Below are positions 52,277 through 59,530 of a DNA stretch of 59,530 bases, piece by piece (within the stretch, counting starts at the first letter, position 1; each line of letters starts with the position of its first letter). The DNA comes from Methanospirillum sp. (lineage in GTDB: Archaea > Halobacteriota > Methanomicrobia > Methanomicrobiales > Methanospirillaceae): positions 1-59,530 of the forward strand of contig JAAYEG010000080.1 in NCBI GenBank assembly GCA_012728895.1, written 5' to 3'. The translations under genes and the position numbers were made by a program. A model generated the notes under the pieces. The model was given only the letters and a program-made list of their open reading frames with translations, ran no database searches and had not been told where the DNA came from.

Positions 52277-53134
52277 GTGACCCGGCGGTACTGGTGGGGG
52301 GAGATCGGCAAGGACGGTACCTGCACGCCGGCGCCGGTCGACGGGGCGGCCGCGCTCGCCAGGCTCGCCACGCTCGAGACACCGATGGAGTCCTGGGTCC
52401 CCGCACCGTGGGAGGCGACCGCCGCCTGCGGCGGGTTCGCGGACCGGGCCGAGTACCTGGCGCGCCTCCACCGCCTGGCGGCGCGGCTCGCGGCGGCGGG
52501 GGTGGCCGATGCCCTGCAGCGGCCCGACATCGAGCTCGCCCGGATGGTCCGGGCCCTCGACGGGCTCGACGAGGCGATCAATCTGCTGACCGAGCGGGCG
52601 GTCGAGTGGCACGCGACCCGGGACCCGGGCTTCACCAGGAAGTTCTCGTCGATGCCGGCCCGGCGGCTGGTCCCCCTCCTCGCCGTCCGGGCGAAAGGGC
52701 CGCTCCGTGCCCTCCTTGCCGAGATCGAGGCGCTCGCCGCTTCCCGGGCAGCACTGGCGAAGGACGTGACCCGGGCCGCGAACCGGGTGCTGCCGAACTG
52801 CTCCGCGCTCGTCGGAGGGCTGGTCGCGGCCCGCCTCCTCGCGGCCGCCGGCTCGCTCGACGCCCTCGCCCGACTTCCCGGGTCCGGCATCCAGGTTCTG
52901 GGCGCCCGGACCGCGCTCTTCTCGCACATCCGGTCGGGGACGCCGCCCCCGAAGCACGGCCTGGTCTTCCAGCACCGGCGCGTCCACAACGCCCCGCCCG
53001 GCAGACGGGGTCGGGTCGCCCGGGTGCTCGCGTCCCGGCTCGCGATCGCGGCCCGGATAGACCGGTTCCGGGGCGAGGCGGATGCCGTGTTCATCGAGGT
53101 CGCGAACGCCCGGATCGACGGGGTGCTCGAATGA
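52277..53134 (+). CDS. Nop5-like C/D box RNP protein (short)
   Basis: A 285-residue core protein of C/D box RNPs, which guide 2'-O-methylation. The Nop domain is clear: NRVLPNCSALVGGLVAARLL, LPGSGIQVLGARTALFSHI and PKHGLVFQHRRV. It is shorter than the usual archaeal Nop5 (often above 350), mainly in the N-terminal domain, and lacks the charged C-terminal tail. It starts at GTG 52277. Its stop overlaps the fibrillarin start (ATGA). Confidence 0.88.
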   Translation: MTRRYWWGEIGKDGTCTPAPVDGAAALARLATLETPMESWVPAPWEATAACGGFADRAEYLARLHRLAARLAAAGVADALQRPDIELARMVRALDGLDEAINLLTERAVEWHATRDPGFTRKFSSMPARRLVPLLAVRAKGPLRALLAEIEALAASRAALAKDVTRAANRVLPNCSALVGGLVAARLLAAAGSLDALARLPGSGIQVLGARTALFSHIRSGTPPPKHGLVFQHRRVHNAPPGRRGRVARVLASRLAIAARIDRFRGEADAVFIEVANARIDGVLE

Positions 53135-53736
53135 TCTGGCGCGACGGGGTGCTCGTCTCGCCGGGCGCGGGAGGGGTCTACGGCGAACGGATGCGGGGGG
53201 GCTTCCGGGTCTGGGACCCCAGGCGGTCCAAGGTGGCGGCGCTCGCATACATCGACCGGGAGTTCGAGATCCCGGAGGGCGCCCGCGTCCTCTATCTCGG
53301 CGCCGCCAACGGAACGACCGTCTCGCACGTGGCCGACTACGCGGAGGTCGTGTACGCGGTGGAGTTCGCGCCCCGGCCGATGCAGGACCTCCTCGCGGTC
53401 GCATCGCGGCGGACGAACATCGTCCCGATCCTCGCCGACGCCAACCGGCCGGGGAGGTACGCGCACTTGCTCGAGCCGGTCGACCTGATCGTCCAGGACG
53501 TGTCCCAGCCCCACCAGGCCGCAATCGCGGTCCGGAACCGGCCGTTCCTCGTGCCCCGCGGGCGGCTCGTGCTGATGCTCAAGGCGCGATCGATCGACCA
53601 GGAACGGCCGGTCGACGAGATCGGTGCCGGCGTCACGGCCGAGCTCGGGGCTGGCGGATACGCGGTCGAGTCCATCCGGAGCCTGGTCCCGCACCACCGC
53701 GATCACCTGGTGATACTCGCGCGCACCGCCCCGTGA
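53131..53736 (+). CDS. flpA: fibrillarin-like rRNA/tRNA 2'-O-methyltransferase
   Basis: A 201-residue SAM-dependent methyltransferase of C/D box RNPs. The SAM motif is VLYLGAANGTTVSHVADY, followed by VYAVEFAPRPMQDL and LIVQDVSQPHQA. It is coupled to nop5 by an ATGA overlap, the usual archaeal pairing. It is slightly shorter than most archaeal fibrillarins. Confidence 0.94.
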   Translation: MIWRDGVLVSPGAGGVYGERMRGGFRVWDPRRSKVAALAYIDREFEIPEGARVLYLGAANGTTVSHVADYAEVVYAVEFAPRPMQDLLAVASRRTNIVPILADANRPGRYAHLLEPVDLIVQDVSQPHQAAIAVRNRPFLVPRGRLVLMLKARSIDQERPVDEIGAGVTAELGAGGYAVESIRSLVPHHRDHLVILARTAP

Positions 53737-53792
53737 CCGGGCTGCCGGCTCCGCCCCCCAGCTTCATCCCGTCGAAGCGCCCACGCATCCCG

Positions 53793-54893
53793 ATGCCCCG
53801 GATTCGACCGTTCCGGATCGCTGCCGCGTTCAAGCTCCACGACCCGGACGCCCCTGAGGTCTCGGCCCGCCTCGTCGGCGAGGGCAGTCTCGACGGCCTC
53901 CAGGTCTACGTGCGGGGCCCCCTGCAGCCCGCTGATATCCGGGCGCTCGACGCGTACGCGGCGCTCGAGACCGGGCTCGTGGTCCATGCACCCCATCACC
54001 AGGACGGCGTGAACCCGGTCGAGCCGACCGCGCCCGGGGACCTCTCCCCGGACGAGGGAAAGGCCCGCCTCGAGGCGGGGATGACCGCGACTCTCGAGGC
54101 GGCGGACCGGCTCGAGGCCGAGTGGATCGTCGCCCACACCGGCTGCCTGGTCCGGCGCAATCCCGCGGAGGGGCTGGAGGCGATGTCCGCGTTCCTGGAC
54201 ACCTGGTCGGACCCGCGCCTGATCCTCGAGAACCTGCCCGCGATCGGCCGAGACGTCTCGTTCACCGGGACCTCGGCGGGAGACCTCCTCGCGCTCGGAG
54301 GGGGCCGGGTCAGCGGCTTCTGCCTGGACCTCGCCCACCTCTACGTCGCGGCGAACCACTTCGGCTGGGACTACCCGGTGGCCCTCGCCGCGTTCGACCA
54401 CCTGCCGGTGGTCTACCAGCACCTCTCGAACTCGCCGCGGGGCTCGCCCCGGGACCGGCATACCCCGCTCGACTCGCCCGACGGCGGAGTTCCCTTCGAG
54501 CACGCGATCGCCTGGATCGCGGTCCACCCCCAGAACACGACCTGCCTCGAGTACAAGACCGCCGGCGGCGGGGTCTACGATGCCCAGCTTGCCGCCTTCG
54601 ACGCGCTGTACCGGCGGCATGCGCCCTTGGACGCACGGGCAGCTCTCCGGGATCTCCAGCGCTGCCCCGGGATCGGCCCCTCGATGGCCCGGGACCTTAT
54701 CGAGCTCGGCATCAGGTCCGTCGACGACCTCAGGGGACGGGACCCGGAGGAACTGTACGCCGGGGCCTGCGAACAACGGGGCGTCGCCGTCGACCGGTGC
54801 GTGCTGTACGCGTTCAGGTGCGCGGTGTACTTCTCGGAGACGTCCGATCCCGATCCCGATCTGCTCCGCTGGTGGCGCTGGAAGGACCGGTGA
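53793..54893 (+). CDS. TIM-barrel endonuclease IV-like protein fused to a Cdd1/HhH domain
   Basis: A 366-residue two-domain protein. Residues 1-280 form an AP endonuclease 2/xylose isomerase-like TIM barrel with candidate metal ligands in VHAPHH (65-69), VAHTG (His115), LEN (Glu146), DLAH (Asp179, His182), QHLSN (His210) and CLEYK (Glu253). Residues 285-348 resemble the helix-hairpin-helix Cdd1 (pathogenicity locus) family: LRDLQRCPGIGPSMARDLIE, then IRSVDDLRGRDPEELY. ATG 53793 was chosen; a GTG at 53733 overlapping the fibrillarin stop is possible. A DNA-repair nuclease is the simplest reading. Confidence 0.78.
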   Translation: MPRIRPFRIAAAFKLHDPDAPEVSARLVGEGSLDGLQVYVRGPLQPADIRALDAYAALETGLVVHAPHHQDGVNPVEPTAPGDLSPDEGKARLEAGMTATLEAADRLEAEWIVAHTGCLVRRNPAEGLEAMSAFLDTWSDPRLILENLPAIGRDVSFTGTSAGDLLALGGGRVSGFCLDLAHLYVAANHFGWDYPVALAAFDHLPVVYQHLSNSPRGSPRDRHTPLDSPDGGVPFEHAIAWIAVHPQNTTCLEYKTAGGGVYDAQLAAFDALYRRHAPLDARAALRDLQRCPGIGPSMARDLIELGIRSVDDLRGRDPEELYAGACEQRGVAVDRCVLYAFRCAVYFSETSDPDPDLLRWWRWKDR

Positions 54894-54948
54894 CCGGGTC
54901 CGCCTTTTATCCGCGGTAAGAGCCCCTGATCCCTGCGGGCCGGCCGGC

Positions 54949-56091
54949 CTAGTCCGGCGTGGTCGGGAGACCGTATTTTCGGCAGAGCTGCTGCCAGCGG
55001 CCGTAGTGGAATGAATCCAGGCTCGGTCCCATTCCGCGCAGCCCGTTCCACTCGGCAGCGTCCTCTGCCTCGGTCACGATCGAGGTGAAGGGAGCTCCCC
55101 CGGCGACGGGGATCACCACGGGCATCGAGACCAGCCGGCCGGCCCCCCGGTATTCGCCTCCGGCGTCGGTGATGATGGACGGCGCCGTGCTCTCGATGAA
55201 CGCGTACCCCGTCCCCCGGTAGTCGTACCCGTCTGGGCAGAGGATCCCGACGGCCATGTGGTTCTCGGCCTCGAATTCGAAGAGGGCAACGCCGAAACCG
55301 AGTTCGCGCAATAGCGCCGCGAGCAGCACCGACCTGTCCGAGCAGACCCCCCGACCGAGGTAGAGGGTCTCGTACGGATACCGGACGCCGTAATACGTAC
55401 CCGCGGCCCGCTCATCGTCGTACTCCAGGTGCTGGACCAGGCTCACCGCGATCCGTCCCCTGTCGTCGGGCTCGTCCGTCATGGAGGCGATCGTGGTGAC
55501 GATATCTCGAAGGTAGGGACTGGTCGACGGTTCGCCGATGACCCGGCCGTAGCGGGCGGCTTCGTCGTCGCCGACGAACCCGACGATGCGGTCGGGCAAG
55601 GCATCGTAGACGCCGCGGTAGAGCACCACGGGGACGGCCCCTGTTCGCCCCCTCACGGTGTAGGTCAGATCCAGGCCCCCGGCCCCTGTCTCGTGGGATG
55701 AATGGCCGGGCGGACTCCCGGGGATCACGGTCGGTTCGTGGATCGAGGGATCCGGCCCCAGACCGTACAGCTGCTCTATGAACCCAGGAACGGCCTGGAC
55801 GGCGGCAAAACCTCCGACGGCCAGCAGAAAGAGCAGGATGAGCACGCGCCCGGGGTTCACGGCCCGGGGAGTCGCCGCCGCGACCGGAGCCCGGGGCGGC
55901 GATGCCACTGCCAGTAACCGGAAGCCGCACCAGGGGCACCAGACGCCCTGGACCGTCGTCACGTCCTGGCCGCAGCGGGCGCAGTATCGCCGGGGGCGAA
56001 TCCTCGCCGCCTCGCGGGCTCCCTCGGCGCAGTACGGGCAGGGGAGCGACCCGTCAGCTCTCGTCGCCCCGCAGTACGGGCAGCGGGCCAT
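54949..56091 (-). CDS. zinc-ribbon membrane protein with transglutaminase-like domain
   Basis: A 380-residue protein. Four Cys pairs at the N-terminus (4/7, 18/21, 37/40, 52/55) form two zinc ribbons. A transmembrane helix follows (about 82-100), then a periplasm-side transglutaminase-like domain with catalytic-type Cys250 (GRGVCSDRS), His278 (AENHMAVG) and an acidic residue in FIEST (about Glu300). It is probably a cysteine protease or transglutaminase acting outside the cell, signalling or anchored from inside. Start ATG 56091 puts the first Cys pair at the N-terminus. Confidence 0.82.
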   Translation of the reverse strand: MARCPYCGATRADGSLPCPYCAEGAREAARIRPRRYCARCGQDVTTVQGVWCPWCGFRLLAVASPPRAPVAAATPRAVNPGRVLILLFLLAVGGFAAVQAVPGFIEQLYGLGPDPSIHEPTVIPGSPPGHSSHETGAGGLDLTYTVRGRTGAVPVVLYRGVYDALPDRIVGFVGDDEAARYGRVIGEPSTSPYLRDIVTTIASMTDEPDDRGRIAVSLVQHLEYDDERAAGTYYGVRYPYETLYLGRGVCSDRSVLLAALLRELGFGVALFEFEAENHMAVGILCPDGYDYRGTGYAFIESTAPSIITDAGGEYRGAGRLVSMPVVIPVAGGAPFTSIVTEAEDAAEWNGLRGMGPSLDSFHYGRWQQLCRKYGLPTTPD

Positions 56092-56182
56092 CGTTGGGCG
56101 ATGAGCGCTCCGTGGCAATACGCATTGCGATGCCCGCCCAAAGGGATCTCGAACGACCCGGGCCACACGAGGGGCACGGACC

Positions 56183-56380
56183 CGCCCCCCGATCGGATGC
56201 ATCGCCGGCGCGTTCACGACGATCGCGTCCCCGCCCCTGCTGGTCCGCGCGCTCCGGACGGAGTCGACCGGGGACCTCTCGTTCCCGTCATCCGTCTTCT
56301 TATTCTCGGGGGTCTCGATCTGGAGCCTCTCCGGCGTCCTAGTCCGGGCCCTGAAGGTCTTCCGCGTGGAGTACGGCTAG
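56183..56380 (+). pseudogene. decayed SemiSWEET/PQ-loop sugar transporter gene
   Basis: One plus-strand frame reads IGCIAGAFTTIASPPLLVRA, then LRTESTGDLSFPSSVFLFSG, VSIWSLSGVLV and ends RALKVFRVEYG before TAG at 56378. This matches SemiSWEET proteins of about 90 residues, whose PQ-loop reads Phe/Thr-Pro-Gln, here altered to SPP. No start codon precedes it, and about 20 residues of the third helix are missing between VLV and RAL. It is a remnant. Its stop interleaves with the stop of the convergent HTH gene (CTAG). Confidence 0.7.
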
Positions 56381-56862
56381 AGCCGTCTCCCCGTCGCCTC
56401 GAGCGCCTCGGTCACGGTCTCGGCTTTCGGCTTCAGCATAACGACCGGGATATCGACGATCCGCTCGACGATCGAGGCGAGCACGGGTGCGCAGATGATC
56501 GCGGCCGCCCCCTCCTTCTCGGCCCGGGAGGCTGCGACGATGCACTCCTCGAGCGAGTTCGCCGCGTACCCCCGGATCGGGTACGTCCGTCCCCGCGCCT
56601 CTATCGCGAGTCCGACGACCTCCTCGAGCAGGAACCGGGCGGCGATCACCGCCACGAACCGCCCGGGACGGGGCTCGAGTGCCTCGACGATCTTCCTGAC
56701 GGTCGAGAGGCGGGGGTCCCGCTCCCCCGACGAGCACTTGTAGAGGGTCGGGAGCGGTATCCCGGTCAGGTCCGAGAGCTCTCGGATGGTCATGTCGCGC
56801 CGTGCGAGCTCCTCGGTGAGGGCCGCCTGGAACGTCGTGTCGATCACTCGCCGCAGGAACAT
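56377..56862 (-). CDS. HTH regulator with PrpR_N-like sensor domain
   Basis: A 161-residue protein. Residues 10-65 form an XRE-type helix-turn-helix (DMTIRELSDLTGIPLPTLYK). The C-terminal part, ECIVAASRAEKEGAAAIICA then DIPVVMLKPKAETVTEAL, resembles the N-terminal sensor of PrpR. Methanogens have short regulators with this layout. The ligand is unknown. It is the likely regulator of nearby genes, but none is obviously its target. Confidence 0.82.
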   Translation of the reverse strand: MFLRRVIDTTFQAALTEELARRDMTIRELSDLTGIPLPTLYKCSSGERDPRLSTVRKIVEALEPRPGRFVAVIAARFLLEEVVGLAIEARGRTYPIRGYAANSLEECIVAASRAEKEGAAAIICAPVLASIVERIVDIPVVMLKPKAETVTEALEATGRRL

Positions 56863-57079
56863 GGCGTGTTTCCGTGGGGCGCCGGCCCTCTTGTCCCTTT
56901 CCCGGTGACTGTGGGGGGGGTGGCGGCGTCGTGCTTCCGCGCGGCGACGGCCGGGAGGTGCCCGCCGGGCTCGCCGTCACGGGACCCGGGCCAATACTGA
57001 TAATAACGGCTCACGCCAGAGATCGGTACCCAGCACAGGTGGTGCCGTTATCGGACTCTCTGACCGTTTCCGCCCGAAC
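56863..57079. promoter_or_regulatory. divergent promoter region
   Basis: About 215 bases between the HTH gene and the HEAT-repeat gene, transcribed in opposite directions. A plus-strand AT-rich element, ATACTGATAATAACGG (about 56993-57008), may serve the HEAT-repeat gene. The HTH side is GC-rich and shows no clear TATA box. Confidence 0.4.
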
Positions 57080-58852
57080 GTGAAGGAGCTTGCGGCGGTA
57101 CGGGACCTCCCCACCCTCCTGGCCCTTCTCGGCCGTCGCAACCAGGAGGTTCGCGAGGAGGCCTTCGCCGCCCTCCAGGGGCTCGCATCGGCCGACCCGG
57201 ACCCTTTCATCGCGCTTCTCTCCACCGGAGGCGACCCCGAGCTCGCGGCCATGTCGGCAGCAGTGCTCGCGACGGTGCCCGGGCTCGATCCCTCCCGGCT
57301 CATCGGGGCTCTGGGGGAGCCAGGGTTCGGGGCCTCGCCCCACGCGGTCAGGCTCCTCGCGGAGCAGCGCGAGCGCGGGCTCCCCGACCTGCTCGGTGCC
57401 CTCGAGTCGGGCAACGAGCAGAAGAGGGACGGTGCCGTGCTCGCCCTGACCGCGATGGGGGGGGTCGCCTGGCCCTCTCTCTCGTCCCGGCTCAAGAACC
57501 CGTCGCACCGGGTCCGGAGGGGGGCCGCGCGGGCCCTCTCGCAGTCGGGCTGGATCCCGGAAGACGACCACGAGGCCTGTGCGCTCCTCGCCGCGCTCGG
57601 GGACTGGGGGGCGCTCGCCGGGGAGGGGCCGGTCGGGTTCCAGTCCCTGGTGGATGCGCTCGCGGACGCGCACCCGGGCGATCGCGGCGGGGCTGCCCGG
57701 GCCCTGGGGGGGACCGGTCGAACGGACGCCGCGGGCCCCCTGCTCGACCGCCTCTCCCGCGACCCCGAGGAGGAGGTCCGGGGGGCCGCGGCCGACGCGC
57801 TGGGCCGTCTCGCCGACCCGCGGGCGGTCCCGCACCTCGTGAGGACCCTTCACGACCCGTCCCCCCGGGTCAGGCAGACCGCCGCCAGGGCGCTGACCGC
57901 GCTCGGGTGGCGCCCGTCCACGGAGGAGGAGACCGTCGCCCACCTGGTCGCTTCAGGGGATTGGGCCGCCCTCGCCCGGCTCGGCGGCGTCGCGGTGCCG
58001 GGGCTGGTCGCGGTCATCGGCGACGACTCGTTCGCGGTCCGTCGCGGAGCATCCCGGGCGCTTCTCGAGATCGGCCAGGCCGCCCGGGCGCCCCTCGAGG
58101 AGGCCCGGAGGGACCCGAACCCCGCGGTCCAGGAAGAAGCCGCCGCGATCCTCGCCCGCCTTCCCGCCGGGCAGGACGGGGCGGCACCGGAGCCCGGGAC
58201 GATCCCCCCGCCACCGCTCGCCGCGCTGGTCGGGGCCCTCTATGCGGGCGATGCCGGGGAGCGCGTGGCCGCTGCCGGGGCGCTGGCCTCGATGCCGCCC
58301 GACCGCGCGGTGCCGGCTCTCGCCGGCGCACTCCTCGACCCGGATCCGGACCTGCGACGGGCGGCGGTCGCCTCGCTGGGCGAGCTCGCCACGCCGGGAG
58401 CGATGCCGCTCGTGGTCGATCGCCTCGCCGACCCCGACGCGGGCGTGCGCGGCGCGGCCCTCGAGGCCCTGTCGGCAGCGGGGCCGCGGGCCGTGCCGGC
58501 GCTGGTCGCCGCGCTCGGCAAGCCCGAACGCGAGGTCCGGCTGGCTTCCGCCGGCCTCCTCGTTCGTTCCGCCCGGCAGGGTCATCAGGCAGGTGACCCC
58601 GTGGCGCTCTCGCTCGCCCTCGAGGACTGGCACGGGCTCGCCCGCTTCGGGGAGGACGCGATCGAGCCCCTAACCGGCCTCCTGGCGCACCCCGACCCCG
58701 ACCTGCGGCTCGGGGCGGTGGTCGCGCTGGGCGGGATCGGAGGGGCCCGGGCAGAGGACCTGATCCGCCTGGCCCTCGCCGACCCGTCCCCCGCCGTCAG
58801 GAACCGGGCGGCGTCGCTCTTCCACCTCGATCGCCCCGGGCTCCGCGACTGA
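57080..58852 (+). CDS. HEAT-repeat (PBS lyase-type) protein
   Basis: A 590-residue protein made of about 12-14 HEAT-like repeats of about 30 residues, for example DPEEEVRGAAADALGRLADP and DPDPDLRRAAVASLGELATP with GAMPLVVDRLADPDAGVRGA. The repeats are of the PBS lyase type and form a curved binding scaffold. It has no signal peptide and no catalytic motif. It starts at GTG 57080. The binding partner is unknown. Confidence 0.85.
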   Translation: MKELAAVRDLPTLLALLGRRNQEVREEAFAALQGLASADPDPFIALLSTGGDPELAAMSAAVLATVPGLDPSRLIGALGEPGFGASPHAVRLLAEQRERGLPDLLGALESGNEQKRDGAVLALTAMGGVAWPSLSSRLKNPSHRVRRGAARALSQSGWIPEDDHEACALLAALGDWGALAGEGPVGFQSLVDALADAHPGDRGGAARALGGTGRTDAAGPLLDRLSRDPEEEVRGAAADALGRLADPRAVPHLVRTLHDPSPRVRQTAARALTALGWRPSTEEETVAHLVASGDWAALARLGGVAVPGLVAVIGDDSFAVRRGASRALLEIGQAARAPLEEARRDPNPAVQEEAAAILARLPAGQDGAAPEPGTIPPPPLAALVGALYAGDAGERVAAAGALASMPPDRAVPALAGALLDPDPDLRRAAVASLGELATPGAMPLVVDRLADPDAGVRGAALEALSAAGPRAVPALVAALGKPEREVRLASAGLLVRSARQGHQAGDPVALSLALEDWHGLARFGEDAIEPLTGLLAHPDPDLRLGAVVALGGIGGARAEDLIRLALADPSPAVRNRAASLFHLDRPGLRD

Positions 58853-58862
58853 ATCAGGCGAT

Positions 58863-59228
58863 CTAGCCCGACGGCCCGGTCGACTCCTCTCCCGGGTCGG
58901 GCCGGGCGAGATCCCGGACGAGACCGACCAGCCTCCTGCCGAGCGGAGTTTCCTGGTAGACGATCCAGTTGGCCTGCCGTTCCCCCCGGATCAGGCCTGC
59001 CGACTGCAGCACCGAGAGGTGGTAGGAGAGCTTCGAGTCGGGCACCCGGAGCACGTCCTTGATCACGGAGACGCACAGCGGCTGGGTCGCGAGCAGGTGC
59101 AGGATGGAGAGCCTGATGGGGTCCGAGAGCGTATGGAAGCGGCGGCTCTCGGCCTGGAGCCGTTCCTCGCCGGGGATTAGCCGTGCGAGCGCCTCCAACC
59201 CGCCCTGCTCCTCTATCGACTGCCTCAC
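58863..59228 (-). CDS. ArsR-family winged-helix regulator
   Basis: A regulator with the ArsR-type core SDPIRLSILHLLATQPLCVS, then SKLSYHLSVLQSAGLIRGER and a beta wing QANWIVYQETPLGRRL. The longest frame begins at ATG 59321, but a TATA-like TATATATACT on the minus strand at about 59291-59302 lies inside it and predicts a start at about 59270. GTG 59228 is therefore preferred (121 residues). An insertion element lies about 30 bases upstream of the longest frame. The ligand is unknown. Confidence 0.78.
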   Translation of the reverse strand: MRQSIEEQGGLEALARLIPGEERLQAESRRFHTLSDPIRLSILHLLATQPLCVSVIKDVLRVPDSKLSYHLSVLQSAGLIRGERQANWIVYQETPLGRRLVGLVRDLARPDPGEESTGPSG

Positions 59229-59290
59229 CTCTTCGGGGACTGGAACGATGGTCTCACCCCTCTGCGCGGTACTGGCGCACGCGTCACCTA

Positions 59291-59302
59291 TTTCCAACTG
59301 AG
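59291..59302 (-). promoter_or_regulatory. TATA box of the ArsR-type regulator
   Basis: The minus strand reads GTATATATACTC. Its symmetry (GAGTATATATAC on the other strand) would also allow transcription in the opposite direction. It is the strongest TATA sequence in this part of the window. Confidence 0.6.
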
Positions 59303-59351
59303 TATATATACCTGCCGCCATGGAACGCCGCTGTAGAGTCTCGAATTCATT

Positions 59352-59530
59352 TCACTCACACAACCACCTCTGTGCGTACCCGAAGATCCGTTCCGGTGGC
59401 AATCGTTCAAGGAAGACCGTTTCGGGCACCTTATAGTCCAAACTGGCATGTGGTTTGATTCTGTTCTGCCAGCCGACGACATCGTCCATGGAAAAGCCTG
59501 CCGCGATCAACCGGTCGATCTCCCTGAAAA
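59352..59530 (-). CDS. integrase-core transposase, C-terminal fragment (continues beyond window)
   Basis: The minus strand ends a frame with FREIDRLIAAGFSMDDVVGW, QNRIKPHASLDYKVPETVFL and ERLPPERIFGYAQRWLCE before TGA at 59352. The pattern WxNxxxPHxSLxYxxPxxxF is the C-terminus of IS3/IS481-type DDE integrase-core transposases. Only 59 residues are in the window; the 5' part lies to the right. The base composition is lower in GC than its neighbours, which suits a mobile element. Confidence 0.85.
   Translation of the reverse strand, partial: FREIDRLIAAGFSMDDVVGWQNRIKPHASLDYKVPETVFLERLPPERIFGYAQRWLCE

Noticed and set aside
55902-57000. Plus-strand open frames across the HTH gene
   Set aside because: Arg/Pro/Gly-rich antisense of a recognised regulator; only the short SemiSWEET-like remnant at 56183-56380 has protein similarity.

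Overview
The window reads as a piece of a high-GC methanogenic euryarchaeote, most likely of the Methanomicrobiales. This is inferred from gene content: Orc1/Cdc6 with an ORB-type origin, Hel308, a Dim2-like KH protein with Rio1, type II GAPDH, NreA, aspartate dehydrogenase with NadC, IorAB, Nop5 with fibrillarin, an NrpR-type nitrogen operator, a methanogen-type sulfite-reductase-like protein and a nitrogenase-like operon. No mcr genes lie in the window, so methanogenesis itself is not shown.

Layout. 1-579: leader-distal end of a type I-E-like CRISPR array without cas genes. 0.6-7 kb: SixA-like phosphatase, a secreted beta-helix protein, a GerW/DUF2953 operon like Bacillus ytfJ-ytfI, a methyltransferase, and an Lrp regulator with an aminotransferase. 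7-9.4 kb: orc1/cdc6 and a replication origin with four ORBs around an AT-rich element. 9.4-18 kb: mostly informational genes (moaB, cgi121, hel308, KH, rio1, tyrS, gap, Dsr-like protein, tsr3). 18-27 kb: a TudS-like/deoxyribosyltransferase fusion, a rubrerythrin-like protein, acs with an OFA-type transporter, amtB-glnK, a metallo-beta-lactamase fold protein and DNA ligase. 27.4-29.8 kb: a GH17-dockerin protein, then an accessory patch with a frameshifted ribbon-helix-helix-like gene and a duplicated GGTACC-rich leader. 29.8-38 kb: nreA, DUF2117, NAD biosynthesis, tRNA-Ile, iorAB and a flavoprotein. 38-43 kb: a solitary primase-polymerase-like protein and surface proteins. 43.5-48.7 kb: an operon for a nitrogenase-like reductase with one NifH-like and two different NifD/K-like subunits, preceded by a cupin, a thioredoxin-like lipoprotein and a CPBP protease. 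49-59.5 kb: tRNA-Ser, cbf5, hemD, a DUF112 permease, nop5-fibrillarin, a TIM-barrel/HhH fusion, a zinc-ribbon transglutaminase, a decayed SemiSWEET gene, regulators, a HEAT-repeat protein and the 3' end of an integrase-type transposase.

How the genes work together. Many genes are joined by 4-base ATGA or GTGA overlaps, so translational coupling is common (DUF2953 with its small partner, DUF2117-nreA, aspDH-nadC, iorA-iorB, hemD-cbf5, nop5-fibrillarin, nflD-nflK-ywbE). Acs with the OFA-type transporter suggests monocarboxylate (acetate) uptake and activation. amtB-glnK carries a perfect GGAA-N6-TTCC operator. The nitrogenase-like operon is the best candidate for an undescribed system: it keeps the Fe-protein cysteines and a NifD/K-like three-cysteine set in both large subunits, yet does not look like a standard nitrogenase or, as far as I can recall the family, like canonical CfbCD.
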